From an uncultured Clostridia bacterium (GTDB lineage: Bacteria; Bacillota; Clostridia; Oscillospirales; Ruminococcaceae), in the NCBI GenBank assembly GCA_947629905.1, contig CANRFM010000005.1, positions 1-64,000 on the forward strand: DNA of 64,000 nucleotides. The letters run 5' to 3'. A program made the position numbers and the translations under genes. This document shows, in pieces, positions 26,441 through 37,123 of this stretch (position 1 is the stretch's first letter; every line of letters begins with the position of its first letter). The notes below the pieces were generated by a model. The model was not told the DNA's origin and did no database searches. It saw only the letters and a list, made by a program, of their open reading frames with translations.

Positions 26441-27790
26441 TTATCCTAAGAAGCCCTTGTGGTGACGCATCATCAGCTGGGATTCCAGTGTTCTTGCCGT
26501 TTCCAGTGCCACGCTGACCACGATCAGGATGGAAGTACCGCCCATGGACAGGGAGGAAAGGTTCTCATCCATTCTGGAGATGAAGATCGGCAGGATAGCG
26601 ATGATACCGAGGAAAACAGCACCTACCAGCGTGATCTTTGACAGGACCTTCTGGATGTAGTCCGAAGTCGGCTTACCGGGACGGATGCCCGGAATTGCGC
26701 CGTTGTTCTGCCGCAGACTGTTCGCAATTTCAATGGGGTTATACTGCATTGCCACGTAAAAATAGTTGAATGCCACGATCAGGATCAGGTACAGGATCGC
26801 ATAGCTGATACTTCTTGTGCTGAAGAACTGAATGAATCTGAAATAGAATCTTGCCCAGAAACCTTCAGCCTGTTCCAGTGTTGCTGCCGGATGCACGAAC
26901 ATCGCGATTGTGGACGGCAGTGACATGAATGCCATAGCGAAGATGATCGGCATAACACCGCTCATGCAGACCTTGATCGGGATGTGGGTATTCTGCCCGC
27001 CGAACTGCTTTCTGCCGACCACACGCTTTGCGTACTGGATCGGGATGCGGCGTTCGGACTCGTTCATGAAAACGATAAAGCCAATCATGACCACAAACAG
27101 CACCAGCACACCGAGTGTCGTCCAGAAGTATTTTGCAGAGACCCTGCCGCCCTCTTCACTGAAGATCAGTGTGATGAGGTGTCCCACATCGGTAGGGAAG
27201 CGGGCAAGGATGCCGGCGAACAGGATCATGGAAACACCGTTGCCGATGCCCTTTTCGCTGATGCGGTTGCCCATCCAGACCACGAAGGAAGCCCCTGCGG
27301 TCATGCAGACAATGATGACGATGGCTGAGAACCAGCCTGCAAAATCGTTCCCGGTGTACTCCACGGCATTCATCTGTCTGCGCATGATGAAATAGTAGCC
27401 AATGGACATGAACAGCGCAAGCCCCAGTGCCACGTAGTACATGATCTTATTGATGACCTTGCGCCCTTCTTCGCCCTCTTCCTGCAAACGTTCCAGCGGT
27501 GGGAGCGCATAGGTGAGCAGCTGGATGATGATGGATGCATTGATATAGGGCGTGATAGAAAGGGAGAACACGCTCGCCTTTGACAGGTTGCCGCCGGAGA
27601 TAACATCCAGGTATTCCAGAAAGTTACCGCCCGTGGCTGCCTGTGACACCCATTCCTGCACCTGCGACTGGATGAGGAACGGTACTGTTACCGCACTGCC
27701 CAGCCGGAAAATGATGATCATTAAGAGCGTGTAGAGGAACTTCTTCCGGATCTCCGGCACGCTCCAAGCGTTTCGCAGAGTCTGAAACAA
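26441..27790 (-). CDS. secY: Preprotein translocase subunit SecY (TTG start)
   Basis: 449 residues with ten membrane helices. Recognisable are VPFLIQSQVQEW early, the plug/TM2 region GGNLSKASVFSLSITPYINA, and the cytoplasmic loop NESERRIPIQYAKRVVGRKQ, which contacts the ribosome and SecA. It forms the SecYEG channel; secA is in this same window. The start is TTG, one base after the rplO stop, with GAGGTGAT as ribosome site; MFQTLRNAWSVPEIRKKF is the expected beginning. Confidence 0.98.
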   Translation of the reverse strand: MFQTLRNAWSVPEIRKKFLYTLLMIIIFRLGSAVTVPFLIQSQVQEWVSQAATGGNFLEYLDVISGGNLSKASVFSLSITPYINASIIIQLLTYALPPLERLQEEGEEGRKVINKIMYYVALGLALFMSIGYYFIMRRQMNAVEYTGNDFAGWFSAIVIIVCMTAGASFVVWMGNRISEKGIGNGVSMILFAGILARFPTDVGHLITLIFSEEGGRVSAKYFWTTLGVLVLFVVMIGFIVFMNESERRIPIQYAKRVVGRKQFGGQNTHIPIKVCMSGVMPIIFAMAFMSLPSTIAMFVHPAATLEQAEGFWARFYFRFIQFFSTRSISYAILYLILIVAFNYFYVAMQYNPIEIANSLRQNNGAIPGIRPGKPTSDYIQKVLSKITLVGAVFLGIIAILPIFISRMDENLSSLSMGGTSILIVVSVALETARTLESQLMMRHHKGFLG

Positions 27791-27791
27791 G

Positions 27792-28232
27792 TCAGATCAC
27801 CTCAGCTTTCCCGCCTGCCTTTTCGATCTTCTCAAGCGCAGATCTGGTGAATTTTGCTGCTTTTACTGTCAGCTTGGTATCCAGTTCACCATCGCCCAGA
27901 ATTTTAACGCCGTCGCAGACCTTCTTGACCAGTCCGCTTGCGCAGAGCAGCTCGGTATCCACAACCGTGCCCTCGGTAAACTTATTCAGATCACCGACAT
28001 TGACAGTCGCATACTCTGCTGCGAAAATGTTGTTGAAGCCTCTCTTCGGGATTCTTCTTGCCAGCGGCATCTGACCGCCTTCAAAACCGATTCTGACACC
28101 GCCGCCGGAACGAGCCTTCTGACCCTTATGTCCCTTGCCTGCGGTCTTACCGTTGCCGGAGCCGTGACCTCTGCCCACACGCTTGACGGGCTTGTTGGAA
28201 TCCGGTGCCGGTACGAGTTCATGAATCTGCAT
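27792..28232 (-). CDS. rplO: 50S ribosomal protein L15
   Basis: 146 residues, [20 protein letters not shown] followed by [20 protein letters not shown], the Gly/Lys-rich extension that threads into 23S rRNA. I chose the ATG at 28232, eight bases after GGAGG; a GTG three codons upstream overlaps the ribosome site itself. One base separates it from secY. Confidence 0.97.
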   Translation of the reverse strand: MQIHELVPAPDSNKPVKRVGRGHGSGNGKTAGKGHKGQKARSGGGVRIGFEGGQMPLARRIPKRGFNNIFAAEYATVNVGDLNKFTEGTVVDTELLCASGLVKKVCDGVKILGDGELDTKLTVKAAKFTRSALEKIEKAGGKAEVI

Positions 28233-28249
28233 CGTGTGCACCTCCTTGC

Positions 28250-28423
28250 TTATGCTTCTTCTACCTTGATGAGGTGGATGATCTTGTGGATCTTGCCAGC
28301 GGTGCAGGGATTGTCGGGCTGTGTTGTCACATCACCGATTTTCCGCAGACCAAGGGACTGTGCCGTTGCGATCTGGTCCTTCTGGCAGCCGATCAGGCTT
28401 TTTACGAGTGTGATTTTTTTCAT
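28250..28423 (-). CDS. rpmD: 50S ribosomal protein L30
   Basis: 57 residues, [20 protein letters not shown] then [19 protein letters not shown]. Standard short bacterial form. The start has AAGGAGGGC at ideal spacing; longer in-frame readings run into rpsE and are rejected. Confidence 0.97.
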   Translation of the reverse strand: MKKITLVKSLIGCQKDQIATAQSLGLRKIGDVTTQPDNPCTAGKIHKIIHLIKVEEA

Positions 28424-28433
28424 AGTGCCCTCC

Positions 28434-28934
28434 TTAGCCCAGGATTTCCTTGACGGTCTTGCCACGCTTTGCGGCAACTTCCTCGGCGGTGGTGCATCCG
28501 GTCAGTCCTGCGATCGTAGCTCTTACCACATTGCAGGGATTGTTGGAGCGCAGGGACTTGGTACGGATGTCCTTGATGCCGGAAACCTCGATCACGGCAC
28601 GCACCGGACCGCCGGCGATCACACCGGTACCGGGAGCAGCCGGACGCATGAGGACTTCGCCTGCACCAAACTTGCCTACGATCTCGTGAGGGATTGTCGT
28701 ACCCTTCAGCGGTACTCTCACCATGTTCTTCTTGGCATCCTCGATACCCTTGCGGATGGCATCCGGCACTTCTCCGGACTTGCCCATACCGAAGCCGACC
28801 AGACCCTTGCCGTCACCGACAACGACCAGTGCGGAGAACTTCATGATACGTCCGCCCTTGACGGTCTTGGAAACTCTGTTGATGTGTACGACCCTTTCGA
28901 GGTACTCATTCTCTTTTGCTTCAAAATTAGCCAA
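28434..28934 (-). CDS. rpsE: 30S ribosomal protein S5 (TTG start)
   Basis: 166 residues: [40 protein letters not shown] and the C-terminal TSLRSNNP-like [16 protein letters not shown]. It acts in translational fidelity and mRNA unwinding. The start is TTG with GGAGGG seven bases upstream; no ATG lies near the conserved N-terminus. Confidence 0.97.
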   Translation of the reverse strand: MANFEAKENEYLERVVHINRVSKTVKGGRIMKFSALVVVGDGKGLVGFGMGKSGEVPDAIRKGIEDAKKNMVRVPLKGTTIPHEIVGKFGAGEVLMRPAAPGTGVIAGGPVRAVIEVSGIKDIRTKSLRSNNPCNVVRATIAGLTGCTTAEEVAAKRGKTVKEILG

Positions 28935-28952
28935 TCGTGTTCCCTCCTCTTC

Positions 28953-29312
28953 TTAGAACTGTAAGCCGTTCTCACGGGCAGCCTCAGCCAGTGCCTGTAC
29001 TCTGCCGTGATACAGATAGCCGCCTCTGTCGAATACGACATTGGTGATACCCTTTTCTGCGGCAGCCTTAGCGATCATCTCGCCGACTTTCTTTGCACCC
29101 TCGACATTGCTGCCGCTTCCCGCAAAGCCCTTTGCCATGCTGGAAGCACTTGCAAGGGTCACGCCCTGCACGTCATCAATGATCTGTGCATAGATGTGCT
29201 TGCTGCTGCGGAACACATTCAGTCTCGGAACGTCAGGAGTTCCGGAGATCTTTCTGCGAACACGGGCGTGCCGTCTGAGGCGTGCCTTGTTGCTGTCAAA
29301 CTTTTTAATCAT
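28953..29312 (-). CDS. rplR: 50S ribosomal protein L18
   Basis: 119 residues: [38 protein letters not shown] and the C-terminal [19 protein letters not shown]. Binds 5S rRNA with L5. Spacing to rpsE is 18 bp. Confidence 0.98.
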   Translation of the reverse strand: MIKKFDSNKARLRRHARVRRKISGTPDVPRLNVFRSSKHIYAQIIDDVQGVTLASASSMAKGFAGSGSNVEGAKKVGEMIAKAAAEKGITNVVFDRGGYLYHGRVQALAEAARENGLQF

Positions 29313-29330
29313 AGCCGTTTACTCCCTTCC

Positions 29331-29876
29331 TTACTTCTTACCCTTACCGGCCTTGCCTTCCTTGCGGATAATACGCTCGCCCAGATAATGGATACCCTTG
29401 CCCTTGTAAGGCTCAGGCAGTCTCTTTTCACGCACCTCAGCGGCAAACTGACCTACCTTCTGCTTATCGATGCCCTTGATGATGATCTGGTTCGGCTGCG
29501 GTACTTCGATCTGGATGTCGTCCGTCTCCGGAACGATCACCTGATGGGAGAAACCGAGGTTCATGACCAGATTCTTGCCCTGCTTGGCAGCACGGTAGCC
29601 GACACCGTCAATTTCCAGTGTCTTGCTGTAGCCGTTCACAACGCCCTCTACCATGTTATGGATGAGCGTTCTGGTCAGACCGTGGAGCGATCTGTGCTTC
29701 TTGTCGTCCGAAGGACGGGTAACAGTGATGCTGCCGTCCTCACACTTGATCTCGAGTTCCTTGGAGAACTGCTGAGAAAGTGTACCCTTCGGTCCTTTCA
29801 CGGTCACAAGATTGTCTGCGACCTTGACATCCACACCGGCAGGAACGGCGATCGGCATTCTACCAATTCTTGACAT
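29331..29876 (-). CDS. rplF: 50S ribosomal protein L6
   Basis: 181 residues, [20 protein letters not shown], two repeated L6 folds, and the C-terminal signature [21 protein letters not shown] chose the ATG at 29876, preceded by AAGGAGGGC; an upstream in-frame ATG would extend the protein into rpsH. Confidence 0.98.
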   Translation of the reverse strand: MSRIGRMPIAVPAGVDVKVADNLVTVKGPKGTLSQQFSKELEIKCEDGSITVTRPSDDKKHRSLHGLTRTLIHNMVEGVVNGYSKTLEIDGVGYRAAKQGKNLVMNLGFSHQVIVPETDDIQIEVPQPNQIIIKGIDKQKVGQFAAEVREKRLPEPYKGKGIHYLGERIIRKEGKAGKGKK

Positions 29877-29889
29877 TGTCTTGCCCTCC

Positions 29890-30288
29890 TTACCAGATAT
29901 ATGCGAGCACTTCACCGCCGACATTCAGGTTTCTTGCCTTCTTATCGGTCATAATGCCCTTGGATGTGGAAACGATCGCAATGCCCAGTCCCTTGCGGAC
30001 TTTCGGCATATCCTCACAGCTTGTGTAGATTCGCAGACCCGGCTTGGACACTCTGCGTAAGCCGGAAATGACCGGCGTTCTGTTCTCTGTATATTTCAGA
30101 GTAACTCTGATAATGCCCTGCTTACCGTCATCCACGATCTGAAAGTCCTTGATGTAGCCCTCGTCTGCAAGGATCTGGGTGATCGCCTTCTTCACGTTGG
30201 ATGCGGGAATGTCAACCGTGGCGTGCTTCGCAGAGCTTGCATTGCGGATTCTCGTCAGCAGATCTGCGATGGTATCAGAAATTTGCAT
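29890..30288 (-). CDS. rpsH: 30S ribosomal protein S8
   Basis: 132 residues: [20 protein letters not shown], and the C-terminal [20 protein letters not shown] which binds 16S helix 21. In E. coli S8 is also the translational repressor of the spc operon; whether this holds here cannot be seen. GGAGG lies upstream. Confidence 0.98.
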   Translation of the reverse strand: MQISDTIADLLTRIRNASSAKHATVDIPASNVKKAITQILADEGYIKDFQIVDDGKQGIIRVTLKYTENRTPVISGLRRVSKPGLRIYTSCEDMPKVRKGLGIAIVSTSKGIMTDKKARNLNVGGEVLAYIW

Positions 30289-30310
30289 GCCAATGACCTC
30301 CTTACTATTT

Positions 30311-30496
30311 TTACCAGCTTGCCTTCTTTACACCGGGGATCTGTCCGTCATTTGCCAGCTCTCTGAAGCAGATACGGCAGATACCGTACTTTCTCAGATA
30401 GGCATGGGGTCTGCCGCAGATCTTGCATCTGGTGTAAGCTCTTGTGGAGAACTTGGGGGTTCTCTGCTGCTTGTTAATCATTGCCTTCTTTGCCAT
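30311..30496 (-). CDS. rpsZ: 30S ribosomal protein S14, zinc-binding type Z
   Basis: 61 residues with the zinc ribbon CKIC...CRIC ([20 protein letters not shown]), the short C+ form. No zinc-free paralogue is in the window. Located between rplE and rpsH as normal. Confidence 0.97.
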   Translation of the reverse strand: MAKKAMINKQQRTPKFSTRAYTRCKICGRPHAYLRKYGICRICFRELANDGQIPGVKKASW

Positions 30497-30508
30497 GATC
30501 TTCCCTCC

Positions 30509-31048
30509 TTAATCAGCGAACGGAGCGCCCAGAAGCTTCAGAAGCTCCTTTGCCTCCTCATCGGTATGCGCCGTGGTGATGAAGTTGATGTCCATACCAC
30601 GTACCTTGTCGATCTTGTCATACTCGATCTCAGGGAAGATCAGCTGCTCACGGATACCGGTGGAATAATTGCCCTTGCCGTCAAAGGAGTTGCCGTTGAT
30701 CCCACGGAAGTCACGTACACGGGGGAAAGCCACGTTGAACAGCTTATCCACGAAATCATACATTCTCTCACCACGAAGTGTTACCTTCACGCCGATCGGC
30801 ATTCCCTCACGGAGCTTGAAGTTTGCAACGGACTTCTTGGCACGGCATACGACCGGCTTCTGTCCGGTAATTGCTGCAATATCAGTCATGATGGCATCGA
30901 TGACCTTTGCATTATCCTTTGCCTCACCGGCACCTACGTTGATGACGACCTTGTCGAGCTTCGGGATCTGCATGACGCTCTTATACCCGAATTTCTGCAT
31001 CAATGCGGGAGCAACGGTGCTGACATACTGTTCTTTTAATCTTGCCAT
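30509..31048 (-). CDS. rplE: 50S ribosomal protein L5
   Basis: 179 residues: [40 protein letters not shown], and [20 protein letters not shown] near the end. Binds 5S rRNA and contacts P-site tRNA. Confidence 0.98.
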   Translation of the reverse strand: MARLKEQYVSTVAPALMQKFGYKSVMQIPKLDKVVINVGAGEAKDNAKVIDAIMTDIAAITGQKPVVCRAKKSVANFKLREGMPIGVKVTLRGERMYDFVDKLFNVAFPRVRDFRGINGNSFDGKGNYSTGIREQLIFPEIEYDKIDKVRGMDINFITTAHTDEEAKELLKLLGAPFAD

Positions 31049-31060
31049 TTCGTTTCTCCT

Positions 31061-31405
31061 TTACTCGAAAGTCTTGCCGCACTTCTTGCATACACGCAGC
31101 TTCTTGTCGCCCTCTACTGTATGACCTACTCTGGTAGGCTTGCCGCAGTGGGGGCATACGAGCTGTACTTTGCACGCATAGACCGGAGCTTCTGCTCTCA
31201 CGATATTGCCGGACTGACCCATTGCGGTGGGCTTGAGGTGCTTGGTGATCATGTTGATGCCCTCAACGATGACCTTGCCCTCCTTGGGGCTGACTTCGAG
31301 CACCTTGCCGGTCCTGCGGTCCTTGTCCTTATTCCTGAACTTGTCGTCGAACTTGCCTGTTCTCAGAACAACGGTGTCGCCTGTTTTTACGTGAACCTTA
31401 CTCAT
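31061..31405 (-). CDS. rplX: 50S ribosomal protein L24
   Basis: 114 residues. A KOW domain (VHVKTGDTVVLRTGKFDDKF) is followed by VEGINMITKHLKPTA and a C-terminal part with CPHCGKPTRVGHTVEG and RVCKKCGKTFE, a Cys4 arrangement that could bind zinc. It initiates 50S assembly. Confidence 0.97.
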   Translation of the reverse strand: MSKVHVKTGDTVVLRTGKFDDKFRNKDKDRRTGKVLEVSPKEGKVIVEGINMITKHLKPTAMGQSGNIVRAEAPVYACKVQLVCPHCGKPTRVGHTVEGDKKLRVCKKCGKTFE

Positions 31406-31417
31406 GACGCACCTCCA

Positions 31418-31786
31418 TCACAGCACTTCCGGTGCAAGGGAAAGGATCTTCATGTAGTCCTTTTCACGAAGCTCTCTTGCAACCGGCCCGAAGATACGGG
31501 TACCTCTCGGGTTCTTGTCTTCCTTGATGATAACGGCAGCATTTTCGTCAAAGCGGATATACGTGCCGTCCTCTCGTCTCAGACCCTTTGCGGAGCGGAC
31601 GATGACAGCCTTTACCACGTCGCCCTTCTTTACCACACCGCCGGGTGTTGCTTTCTTAACGGATGCCACGACAACATCACCGATATTCGCATATCTTCTG
31701 CGAGTACCGCCCAGCACACGGATACACATCAGTTCCTTTGCGCCGGTGTTGTCTGCAACCTTCAGATACGTCTGCATCTGAATCAT
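31418..31786 (-). CDS. rplN: 50S ribosomal protein L14
   Basis: 122 residues: [40 protein letters not shown] and the C-terminal [20 protein letters not shown]. At the subunit interface; binds RsfS and L19. Confidence 0.99.
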   Translation of the reverse strand: MIQMQTYLKVADNTGAKELMCIRVLGGTRRRYANIGDVVVASVKKATPGGVVKKGDVVKAVIVRSAKGLRREDGTYIRFDENAAVIIKEDKNPRGTRIFGPVARELREKDYMKILSLAPEVL

Positions 31787-31818
31787 GGATGCTTCCTCCT
31801 CTCAGTATGGCTTCTATC

Positions 31819-32076
31819 TTACTTAGCCTTCTCGATAATGCTGACAACACGCCATCTCTTATCCTTAGAAAGCGGGCGAGTCTCCATTATCTGCACACGG
31901 TCACCTACTCTGCACTCATTCTTCTCGTCATGAGCCTTGAGGCGAACGGTGCGCTTGATGATCTTCTTATACAGCGGATGCTTGACGTTGTCGGCAATTG
32001 CTACAACAACGGTCTTATCCATCTTGTCGCTGACGACCATACCGGTTCTGGTCTTTCTCAGATTTCTTTCAGCCAC
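31819..32076 (-). CDS. rpsQ: 30S ribosomal protein S17 (GTG start)
   Basis: 85 residues: [61 protein letters not shown]-fold 16S binder. The start codon is GTG with GGAGG eight bases upstream. Confidence 0.97.
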   Translation of the reverse strand: MAERNLRKTRTGMVVSDKMDKTVVVAIADNVKHPLYKKIIKRTVRLKAHDEKNECRVGDRVQIMETRPLSKDKRWRVVSIIEKAK

Positions 32077-32093
32077 AGCGTTTTCCTCCTATC

Positions 32094-32297
32094 TTACTCT
32101 GCACTCTGTGCCAGCTCTGCTTCACGCAGGCAGGTCTTGACCCGTGCAATGTCCTTCTTGACAGCCTTCACTCTTGCTGTGTTCTCCAGCTTATTGACAG
32201 CAAGCTGGAAGCGGAGTCTGAAAAGCTCATCCTTGAGGCTGACAAGCTTCTCGTTCATCTCCTCGACAGTCATCTCTCTGATTTCTGTTGCTTTCAT
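32094..32297 (-). CDS. rpmC: 50S ribosomal protein L29
   Basis: 67 residues, [20 protein letters not shown] then [20 protein letters not shown], the two-helix hairpin near the peptide exit tunnel. Standard place between rplP and rpsQ. Confidence 0.98.
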   Translation of the reverse strand: MKATEIREMTVEEMNEKLVSLKDELFRLRFQLAVNKLENTARVKAVKKDIARVKTCLREAELAQSAE

Positions 32298-32312
32298 AGC
32301 GACTCCCCTCCT

Positions 32313-32738
32313 TTACTCAGCAGCCTCGGCAGTCTCTTTTGTCACAAATCTGCACTTGATCGGCAGCTTGTGCATGGCAAGACGCATAGCCTCTCTTGCC
32401 GTCTCCTCAGAAACACCCTTGATCTCGAACATCACTCTGCCGGGCTTGACAACGGCTACCCAGTACTCCGGGGAACCTTTACCGGAACCCATTCGTGTTT
32501 CTGCCGGCTTTTCCGTGATCGGCTTATCCGGGAAAATCTTGATCCACACCTGACCGCCTCTCTTGATGTAACGCGTCATCGCGATACGGGCAGCCTCGAT
32601 CTGGTTGGAAGTGATCCATGCGGGCTCCAGTGCCTGTAAGCCGTAATCGCCGTAGGTCACTGTGTTGCCCCTGTATGCCTTACCGGTCAGACGTCCTCTG
32701 TGGACTCTGCGGTATTTTACTCTCTTCGGAAGCAGCAT
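32313..32738 (-). CDS. rplP: 50S ribosomal protein L16
   Basis: 141 residues: [40 protein letters not shown], and [20 protein letters not shown]. Binds near the peptidyl transferase centre. The start overlaps the rpsC stop by one base (TAATG). Confidence 0.98.
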   Translation of the reverse strand: MLLPKRVKYRRVHRGRLTGKAYRGNTVTYGDYGLQALEPAWITSNQIEAARIAMTRYIKRGGQVWIKIFPDKPITEKPAETRMGSGKGSPEYWVAVVKPGRVMFEIKGVSEETAREAMRLAMHKLPIKCRFVTKETAEAAE

Positions 32739-33529
32739 TACTTGTTACCCCCTTCTCTCCTTGCACCGGAACGGTTATTGCCGCCGGAGCGTCTGTTGCC
32801 GCCTTCACGACGGTCGCCGCGCTTTCTGTCAGGTCTTGCCTCTCTGCGCTGTCTGCGCTCGTTTCTTTCTCTTGCTGCCATAGCCTTAGCAGCATCGCCC
32901 TTGAGCACTTCGCCCTTATAGATCCATACCTTGACGCCAAGCTTGCCGTAGGTCGTATCTGCCTCTGCAAAGCCGTAGTCAATATCCGCACGGATGGTCT
33001 GGAGCGGGATCGTGCCCTCGTGATAGCTCTCAGAACGTGCAATTTCCGCACCGGCAAGTCTGCCGGAAACCGTTACCTTGATGCCCTTGGCATTCAAGCG
33101 CATAGCTCTGCCGATGCTCTGCTTCATGGCACGGCGGAAAGACACTCTGTCCTCCAGATCCTTAGCGATCTTCTCTGCAACAAGCTGTGCATCCATATCG
33201 GGGACTTTGACCTCCACGATGTTGATGGATACCTGCTTCTTCATAATTTTTTCAAGCTGAACTCTCAGCTTCTCGATCTCAGCGCCCTTCAGACCGATCA
33301 CAAGACCGGGCTTGGCAACATGGATGTGGATTCTTACTCTGTCCTCAGCGAAACGCTCGATCTCCACACGGGGTACACCGGCTGCCTTATACTTCTTCTG
33401 GATCAGCTCACGGATCTTGTAATCCTCCACGAGCATATCACCGAAGTCAGCCTTTTTGGCATACCAGCGAGAATCCCATTCCTTGATCACGCCGACACGC
33501 AGTCCACGTGGATTCACCTTCTGGCCCAT
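32738..33529 (-). CDS. rpsC: 30S ribosomal protein S3 with Arg/Gly-rich tail
   Basis: 263 residues: [20 protein letters not shown], the KH domain ([20 protein letters not shown]), and the C-terminal [20 protein letters not shown]. The last 45 residues or so are a low-complexity Arg/Gly/Asn tail ([16 protein letters not shown]), making the protein longer than the 218 residues of B. subtilis S3. S3 forms the mRNA entry gate with S4 and S5, and S4 is also extended here. Confidence 0.97.
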   Translation of the reverse strand: MGQKVNPRGLRVGVIKEWDSRWYAKKADFGDMLVEDYKIRELIQKKYKAAGVPRVEIERFAEDRVRIHIHVAKPGLVIGLKGAEIEKLRVQLEKIMKKQVSINIVEVKVPDMDAQLVAEKIAKDLEDRVSFRRAMKQSIGRAMRLNAKGIKVTVSGRLAGAEIARSESYHEGTIPLQTIRADIDYGFAEADTTYGKLGVKVWIYKGEVLKGDAAKAMAARERNERRQRREARPDRKRGDRREGGNRRSGGNNRSGARREGGNK

Positions 33530-33547
33530 ACTAAACCTCCTCTGGGA

Positions 33548-33883
33548 TTATTCTTTTTCTTTCAGCACAACAGTGATGTGCGATGTTCTCTTCAGGATCC
33601 GGTATGCTCTGCCCCGAGCCCTCGGCATGATGCGCTTCAGGATCGGACCGGGTGCGGCATAGCACTCCGCAACATACAGGGCATCCTTGTTCATGCTGTG
33701 GTTATTGTCTGCATTAGCAGCGGCAGACTTTACAAGCTTCTCCACGATGGGACTTGCTGCCTTGGGTGTCAGGCGAAGCATTGCAAGTGCCTTATCCACA
33801 GGCTGATTCCGGATGAGATCCAGTACGATCTGTACCTTGCGGGGCGAAATACGGACATTACGCAGGGTTGCTCTTGCTTCCAT
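33548..33883 (-). CDS. rplV: 50S ribosomal protein L22
   Basis: 111 residues: [20 protein letters not shown], the tunnel-lining hairpin [20 protein letters not shown], and the end [18 protein letters not shown] precedes the ATG. Confidence 0.98.
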   Translation of the reverse strand: MEARATLRNVRISPRKVQIVLDLIRNQPVDKALAMLRLTPKAASPIVEKLVKSAAANADNNHSMNKDALYVAECYAAPGPILKRIMPRARGRAYRILKRTSHITVVLKEKE

Positions 33884-33904
33884 TGTGTTTTCCTCCTTCC
33901 GCCA

Positions 33905-34189
33905 TTACTTCTTGCCGTTGTTGGACGTCTTGGAGCCTGCATGACCCTTGAACGTTCTCGTGGGTGCAAACTCGCCGAGCTTATGACCTACCATATCTTC
34001 TGTGACATAGACCGGCACATGCTTTCTGCCGTCATGCACTGCGAACGTGTGTCCCACAAAATCCGGGAAGATCGTGGAAGAACGGCTCCATGTCTTGAGC
34101 ACCTTCTTCTCTCCTGCTTCGTTCATAGCCATGACTCTTTTCAGGAGCGCCTCTTGTACATAAGGTCCTTTTTTTACGCTTCTGCTCAT
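33905..34189 (-). CDS. rpsS: 30S ribosomal protein S19
   Basis: 94 residues: [60 protein letters not shown]. Head protein partnering S13. Confidence 0.99.
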   Translation of the reverse strand: MSRSVKKGPYVQEALLKRVMAMNEAGEKKVLKTWSRSSTIFPDFVGHTFAVHDGRKHVPVYVTEDMVGHKLGEFAPTRTFKGHAGSKTSNNGKK

Positions 34190-34211
34190 AATTGCAGTCC
34201 CTCCTTTCCGA

Positions 34212-35045
34212 TCACTTGCCGTTGCGGCGCTTTACGATATACTTATCGGTGCGGTTATGTGTCTTTCTGGTCTTGTAACCCAGAGCAGGCTTGCCCCACG
34301 GGGTAACAGGTCCGGGACGGCCGACAGGTGCCTTACCTTCACCGCCGCCGTGCGGGTGATCGCAGGGGTTCATGACAGAACCACGAACGGTCGGTCTCCA
34401 GCCCATGTGACGTCTCCTGCCGGCTTTGCCGTAGTTGACGTTCTCGTGGTCGATGTTGGATACCTGCCCGATGGAAGCCTTGCAGTTGATCGGGACTTTT
34501 CTCATTTCGCCGCTGGGCAGACGGATGAGCGCATAAGCGCCTTCCTTACCCATGAGCTGTGCCATATTGCCGGCGCTTCTGACAAGCTGTGCGCCCTTGC
34601 CGGGATACAGCTCAATGGCGTGGATGAACGTACCTACGGGGATATCGTTCAGCTTCAGGGCATTGCCGGGCTTGATGTCGGCATCTGCGCCTGCCCGTAC
34701 CACATCGCCCTTATCCAGACCGTGCGGTGCGAGGATGTAGCGCTTCTCGCCGTCCTCATACTGCACGAGTGCGATGAATGCGCTTCTGTTCGGGTCATAC
34801 TCCAGGGTGAGTACGGTAGCGTTCATGCCTTCCTTATCACGCTTGAAGTCGATGACACGGTACTTTCTTCTGTTGCCGCCGCCTCTGTGGCGGACGGTGA
34901 TCCTGCCGTAGCTGTTTCTGCCGCTGTTCTTCTTCAGCGGTTCGAGCAGGCTCTTCTCCGGACCGTCCTTGCTCAGGGCGGTATGATCCGTCACGGTCAT
35001 CTGACGGCGGGAGGGAGAAGTCGGCTTATAGCTTTTGATCGCCAT
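34212..35045 (-). CDS. rplB: 50S ribosomal protein L2
   Basis: 277 residues, [20 protein letters not shown]; the peptidyl-transferase-proximal loop [20 protein letters not shown] holds the conserved His. I start at the ATG 35045, eight bases after AAGGAG; a GTG three codons upstream is too close. Confidence 0.98.
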   Translation of the reverse strand: MAIKSYKPTSPSRRQMTVTDHTALSKDGPEKSLLEPLKKNSGRNSYGRITVRHRGGGNRRKYRVIDFKRDKEGMNATVLTLEYDPNRSAFIALVQYEDGEKRYILAPHGLDKGDVVRAGADADIKPGNALKLNDIPVGTFIHAIELYPGKGAQLVRSAGNMAQLMGKEGAYALIRLPSGEMRKVPINCKASIGQVSNIDHENVNYGKAGRRRHMGWRPTVRGSVMNPCDHPHGGGEGKAPVGRPGPVTPWGKPALGYKTRKTHNRTDKYIVKRRNGK

Positions 35046-35106
35046 GATTTTCACTCCTTACATGCTGTTTGCGGGAGCATGGCTCCCATACCTGAATGGG
35101 TCTTTC

Positions 35107-35439
35107 TTAGAACATGCCCTCGAAGAATTCGATCTTGCCCTTCTTCTTGTCAGCCTTCTTGGTGCCCTTTGCATTGGTGGGCTCCGGATTTACTGTGACA
35201 ACGGCTTTCTTATAGGAAGCGGTTGTGCCGACAAATCTGCCCATTCTCTTCTGCTTGCCACGGCAGTTCTGTGTGTTGACCTTTACGACCTCCACGTTGA
35301 ACAGCTCCTCGACAGCAGCCTTGATCTCAAGCTTGTTCGCATCCTTTGCGACTTCAAAGGTGTACTTGTTCAGCGGCAGATTATCCGTGGACTGCTCCGT
35401 GATGATCGGGCGGATGATGATGTCCTGTGCTGCTTTCAT
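35107..35439 (-). CDS. rplW: 50S ribosomal protein L23
   Basis: 110 residues: [40 protein letters not shown] and [20 protein letters not shown]. Docking site for trigger factor and SRP at the tunnel exit. The start overlaps the rplD stop by one base. Between it and rplB lies a 61-bp gap with a small perfect hairpin (GGGAGC-ATG-GCTCCC, 35073-35087). Confidence 0.97.
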   Translation of the reverse strand: MKAAQDIIIRPIITEQSTDNLPLNKYTFEVAKDANKLEIKAAVEELFNVEVVKVNTQNCRGKQKRMGRFVGTTASYKKAVVTVNPEPTNAKGTKKADKKKGKIEFFEGMF

Positions 35440-36062
35440 TATGCGTACACCTCCTCGATTCTGGCAATGGCATTCTTGGCAACGATGAACTTGCCGCCGT
35501 TGAGAATGTCATACACATTGAGTGTGTTGACCGCTGCGGTCTTGACACCCGGAATATTGGCTGCGCTTCTGTAGACCTTCGGGTCTGCTTCTGCGGTTAC
35601 GATCAGTGCCTTCTTTTCCACGCCAAGTGCCTTGAGCATTGCCACGATGGTCTTGGTCTTGTAGCTGTCTACCGTCAGGGTATCCAGTACGATCAGATCA
35701 CCGTCCTGCACCTTAGCGGAAAGAGCGGACTTCATCGCCAGTCTGCGTACCTTCTTGTTCAGTGTATACCGATAGCTTCTCGGCTTCGGTCCGATCGCAA
35801 CGCCGCCGTGTACCCACTGCGGAGCACGTGTCGAACCCTGTCTTGCATGGCCTGTACCCTTCTGTCTCCACGGCTTTCTGCCGCCGCCGCTCACTTCGGT
35901 GCGGGTCAGTGTGGACTGTGTGCCCTGACGCTGGTTGGCAAGATAATTGACAACTGCCATATGCATAACCGCCTGATTCGGCTCAATGCCAAACACGCTG
36001 TCAGCAAGCTCTGTCTCGGAAAGTTCCGTGCCAGCCATATCAAAAACTTTAACTGATGCCAT
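35439..36062 (-). CDS. rplD: 50S ribosomal protein L4
   Basis: 207 residues: [20 protein letters not shown], the tunnel loop [20 protein letters not shown] and [20 protein letters not shown]. In E. coli L4 represses its own operon by acting on the S10 leader; a structured leader is present here too (see 37124-37440), but the link is untested. Confidence 0.98.
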   Translation of the reverse strand: MASVKVFDMAGTELSETELADSVFGIEPNQAVMHMAVVNYLANQRQGTQSTLTRTEVSGGGRKPWRQKGTGHARQGSTRAPQWVHGGVAIGPKPRSYRYTLNKKVRRLAMKSALSAKVQDGDLIVLDTLTVDSYKTKTIVAMLKALGVEKKALIVTAEADPKVYRSAANIPGVKTAAVNTLNVYDILNGGKFIVAKNAIARIEEVYA

Positions 36063-36080
36063 TTTCGGTTTCCTCCTTCC

Positions 36081-36710
36081 TTACGCTTTCACACTGTCAA
36101 CAATTGTAACAATGCCGCCTTTAGGACCCGGAATAGCGCCCTTGATGGCAATGAGATTATTTTCAGCGTCTACCTTGACGATCTCAAGATTCTGGACTGT
36201 TACCTTTTCAGCACCCATATGACCTGCCATGCCCTTGCCCTTGTAAATTCTCGAAGGCGAGGAGCAAGCGCCCATAGAGCCTGCCTGTCTGTGAACAGGA
36301 CCTGTACCGTGTGTTTCCTTCAGTCTGTGCTGGTTGTGGCGCTTGATCGCACCCTGAAAGCCCTTGCCCTTGCTGGTGCCCGAAACGTCCACGATATCGC
36401 CCACTGCGAATGTGTCTGCTTTTACGAGTGCACCTGCCTCAAGTGTGCTGTTCTCCAGCCGGAATTCCTTGAGCGTTCTCTTGTAGCCTGCATTTGCCTT
36501 GTCAAAATGTCCCTTCATGGGCTTGTTGACTCTGGTAGCTTTCTTGTCGCCGTAGCCAAGCTGTACTGCCGCATAGCCGTCATTCTCCACGGTCTTGACC
36601 TGAACGACAACGCACGGACCAGCCTCTACAACGGTTACCGGAATTACCTTGCCTGCCTCATCGAAGATCTGCGTCATACCGACCTTCTTGGCGATAATAC
36701 CTTTCTGCAT
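36081..36710 (-). CDS. rplC: 50S ribosomal protein L3
   Basis: 209 residues: [20 protein letters not shown], and the 23S-probing loop [20 protein letters not shown] then [20 protein letters not shown]. First of the 50S genes after rpsJ, separated by a 98-bp gap that contains two tandem hairpins. Confidence 0.98.
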   Translation of the reverse strand: MQKGIIAKKVGMTQIFDEAGKVIPVTVVEAGPCVVVQVKTVENDGYAAVQLGYGDKKATRVNKPMKGHFDKANAGYKRTLKEFRLENSTLEAGALVKADTFAVGDIVDVSGTSKGKGFQGAIKRHNQHRLKETHGTGPVHRQAGSMGACSSPSRIYKGKGMAGHMGAEKVTVQNLEIVKVDAENNLIAIKGAIPGPKGGIVTIVDSVKA

Positions 36711-36736
36711 ACTGCTTCCTCCTTATTCGGTTATTG

Positions 36737-36781
36737 GTCGGATCGCTCCGACATGACCCCGTCAGCGGTCGGTCGCCCGAC
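36737..36781 (-). promoter_or_regulatory. Tandem GCGA-capped hairpins in the rpsJ-rplC intergenic RNA
   Basis: Read as RNA (minus strand), there are two hairpins: GUCGG-GCGA-CCGAC (36781-36768) and GUCGGA-GCGA-UCCGAC (36752-36737). Both have the same GNRA tetraloop and both are preceded by CAU. They lie in the gap between rpsJ and rplC, upstream of the rplC ribosome site. No T-tract follows, so they are not terminators. Confidence 0.6.
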
Positions 36782-36808
36782 ATGGCAGAGGACGTGTTTT
36801 GTGGAAAC

Positions 36809-37123
36809 TTACTTGGTTTCCATCACAATGTCAACGCCTGCCGGAAGCTCCAGCTTCTGGAGTGTCTCCATTGTCTTGGGGGTAGGACGGAGCACGTCGA
36901 TCAGACGCTTGTGGGTGCGCTGCTCAAACTGCTCACGGCTGTACTTGTACTTGTGTACAGCACGGAGGATCGTTACGATCTCCTTTTCGGTCGGCAACGG
37001 GATCGGACCGGAAACACTTGCGCCGCTGCGCTTGGCTGCCTCTACGATTTTTGCAGCCGCAGAGTCGACCATTACGTGCTCATAGCCCTTGATCTTGATC
37101 CTGATCTTTTCGCTTACTGCCAT
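36809..37123 (-). CDS. rpsJ: 30S ribosomal protein S10
   Basis: 104 residues: [60 protein letters not shown]. First gene of the operon; S10/NusE also joins transcription antitermination complexes with NusB. GAGGAGG lies upstream of the ATG. Confidence 0.99.
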   Translation of the reverse strand: MAVSEKIRIKIKGYEHVMVDSAAAKIVEAAKRSGASVSGPIPLPTEKEIVTILRAVHKYKYSREQFEQRTHKRLIDVLRPTPKTMETLQKLELPAGVDIVMETK

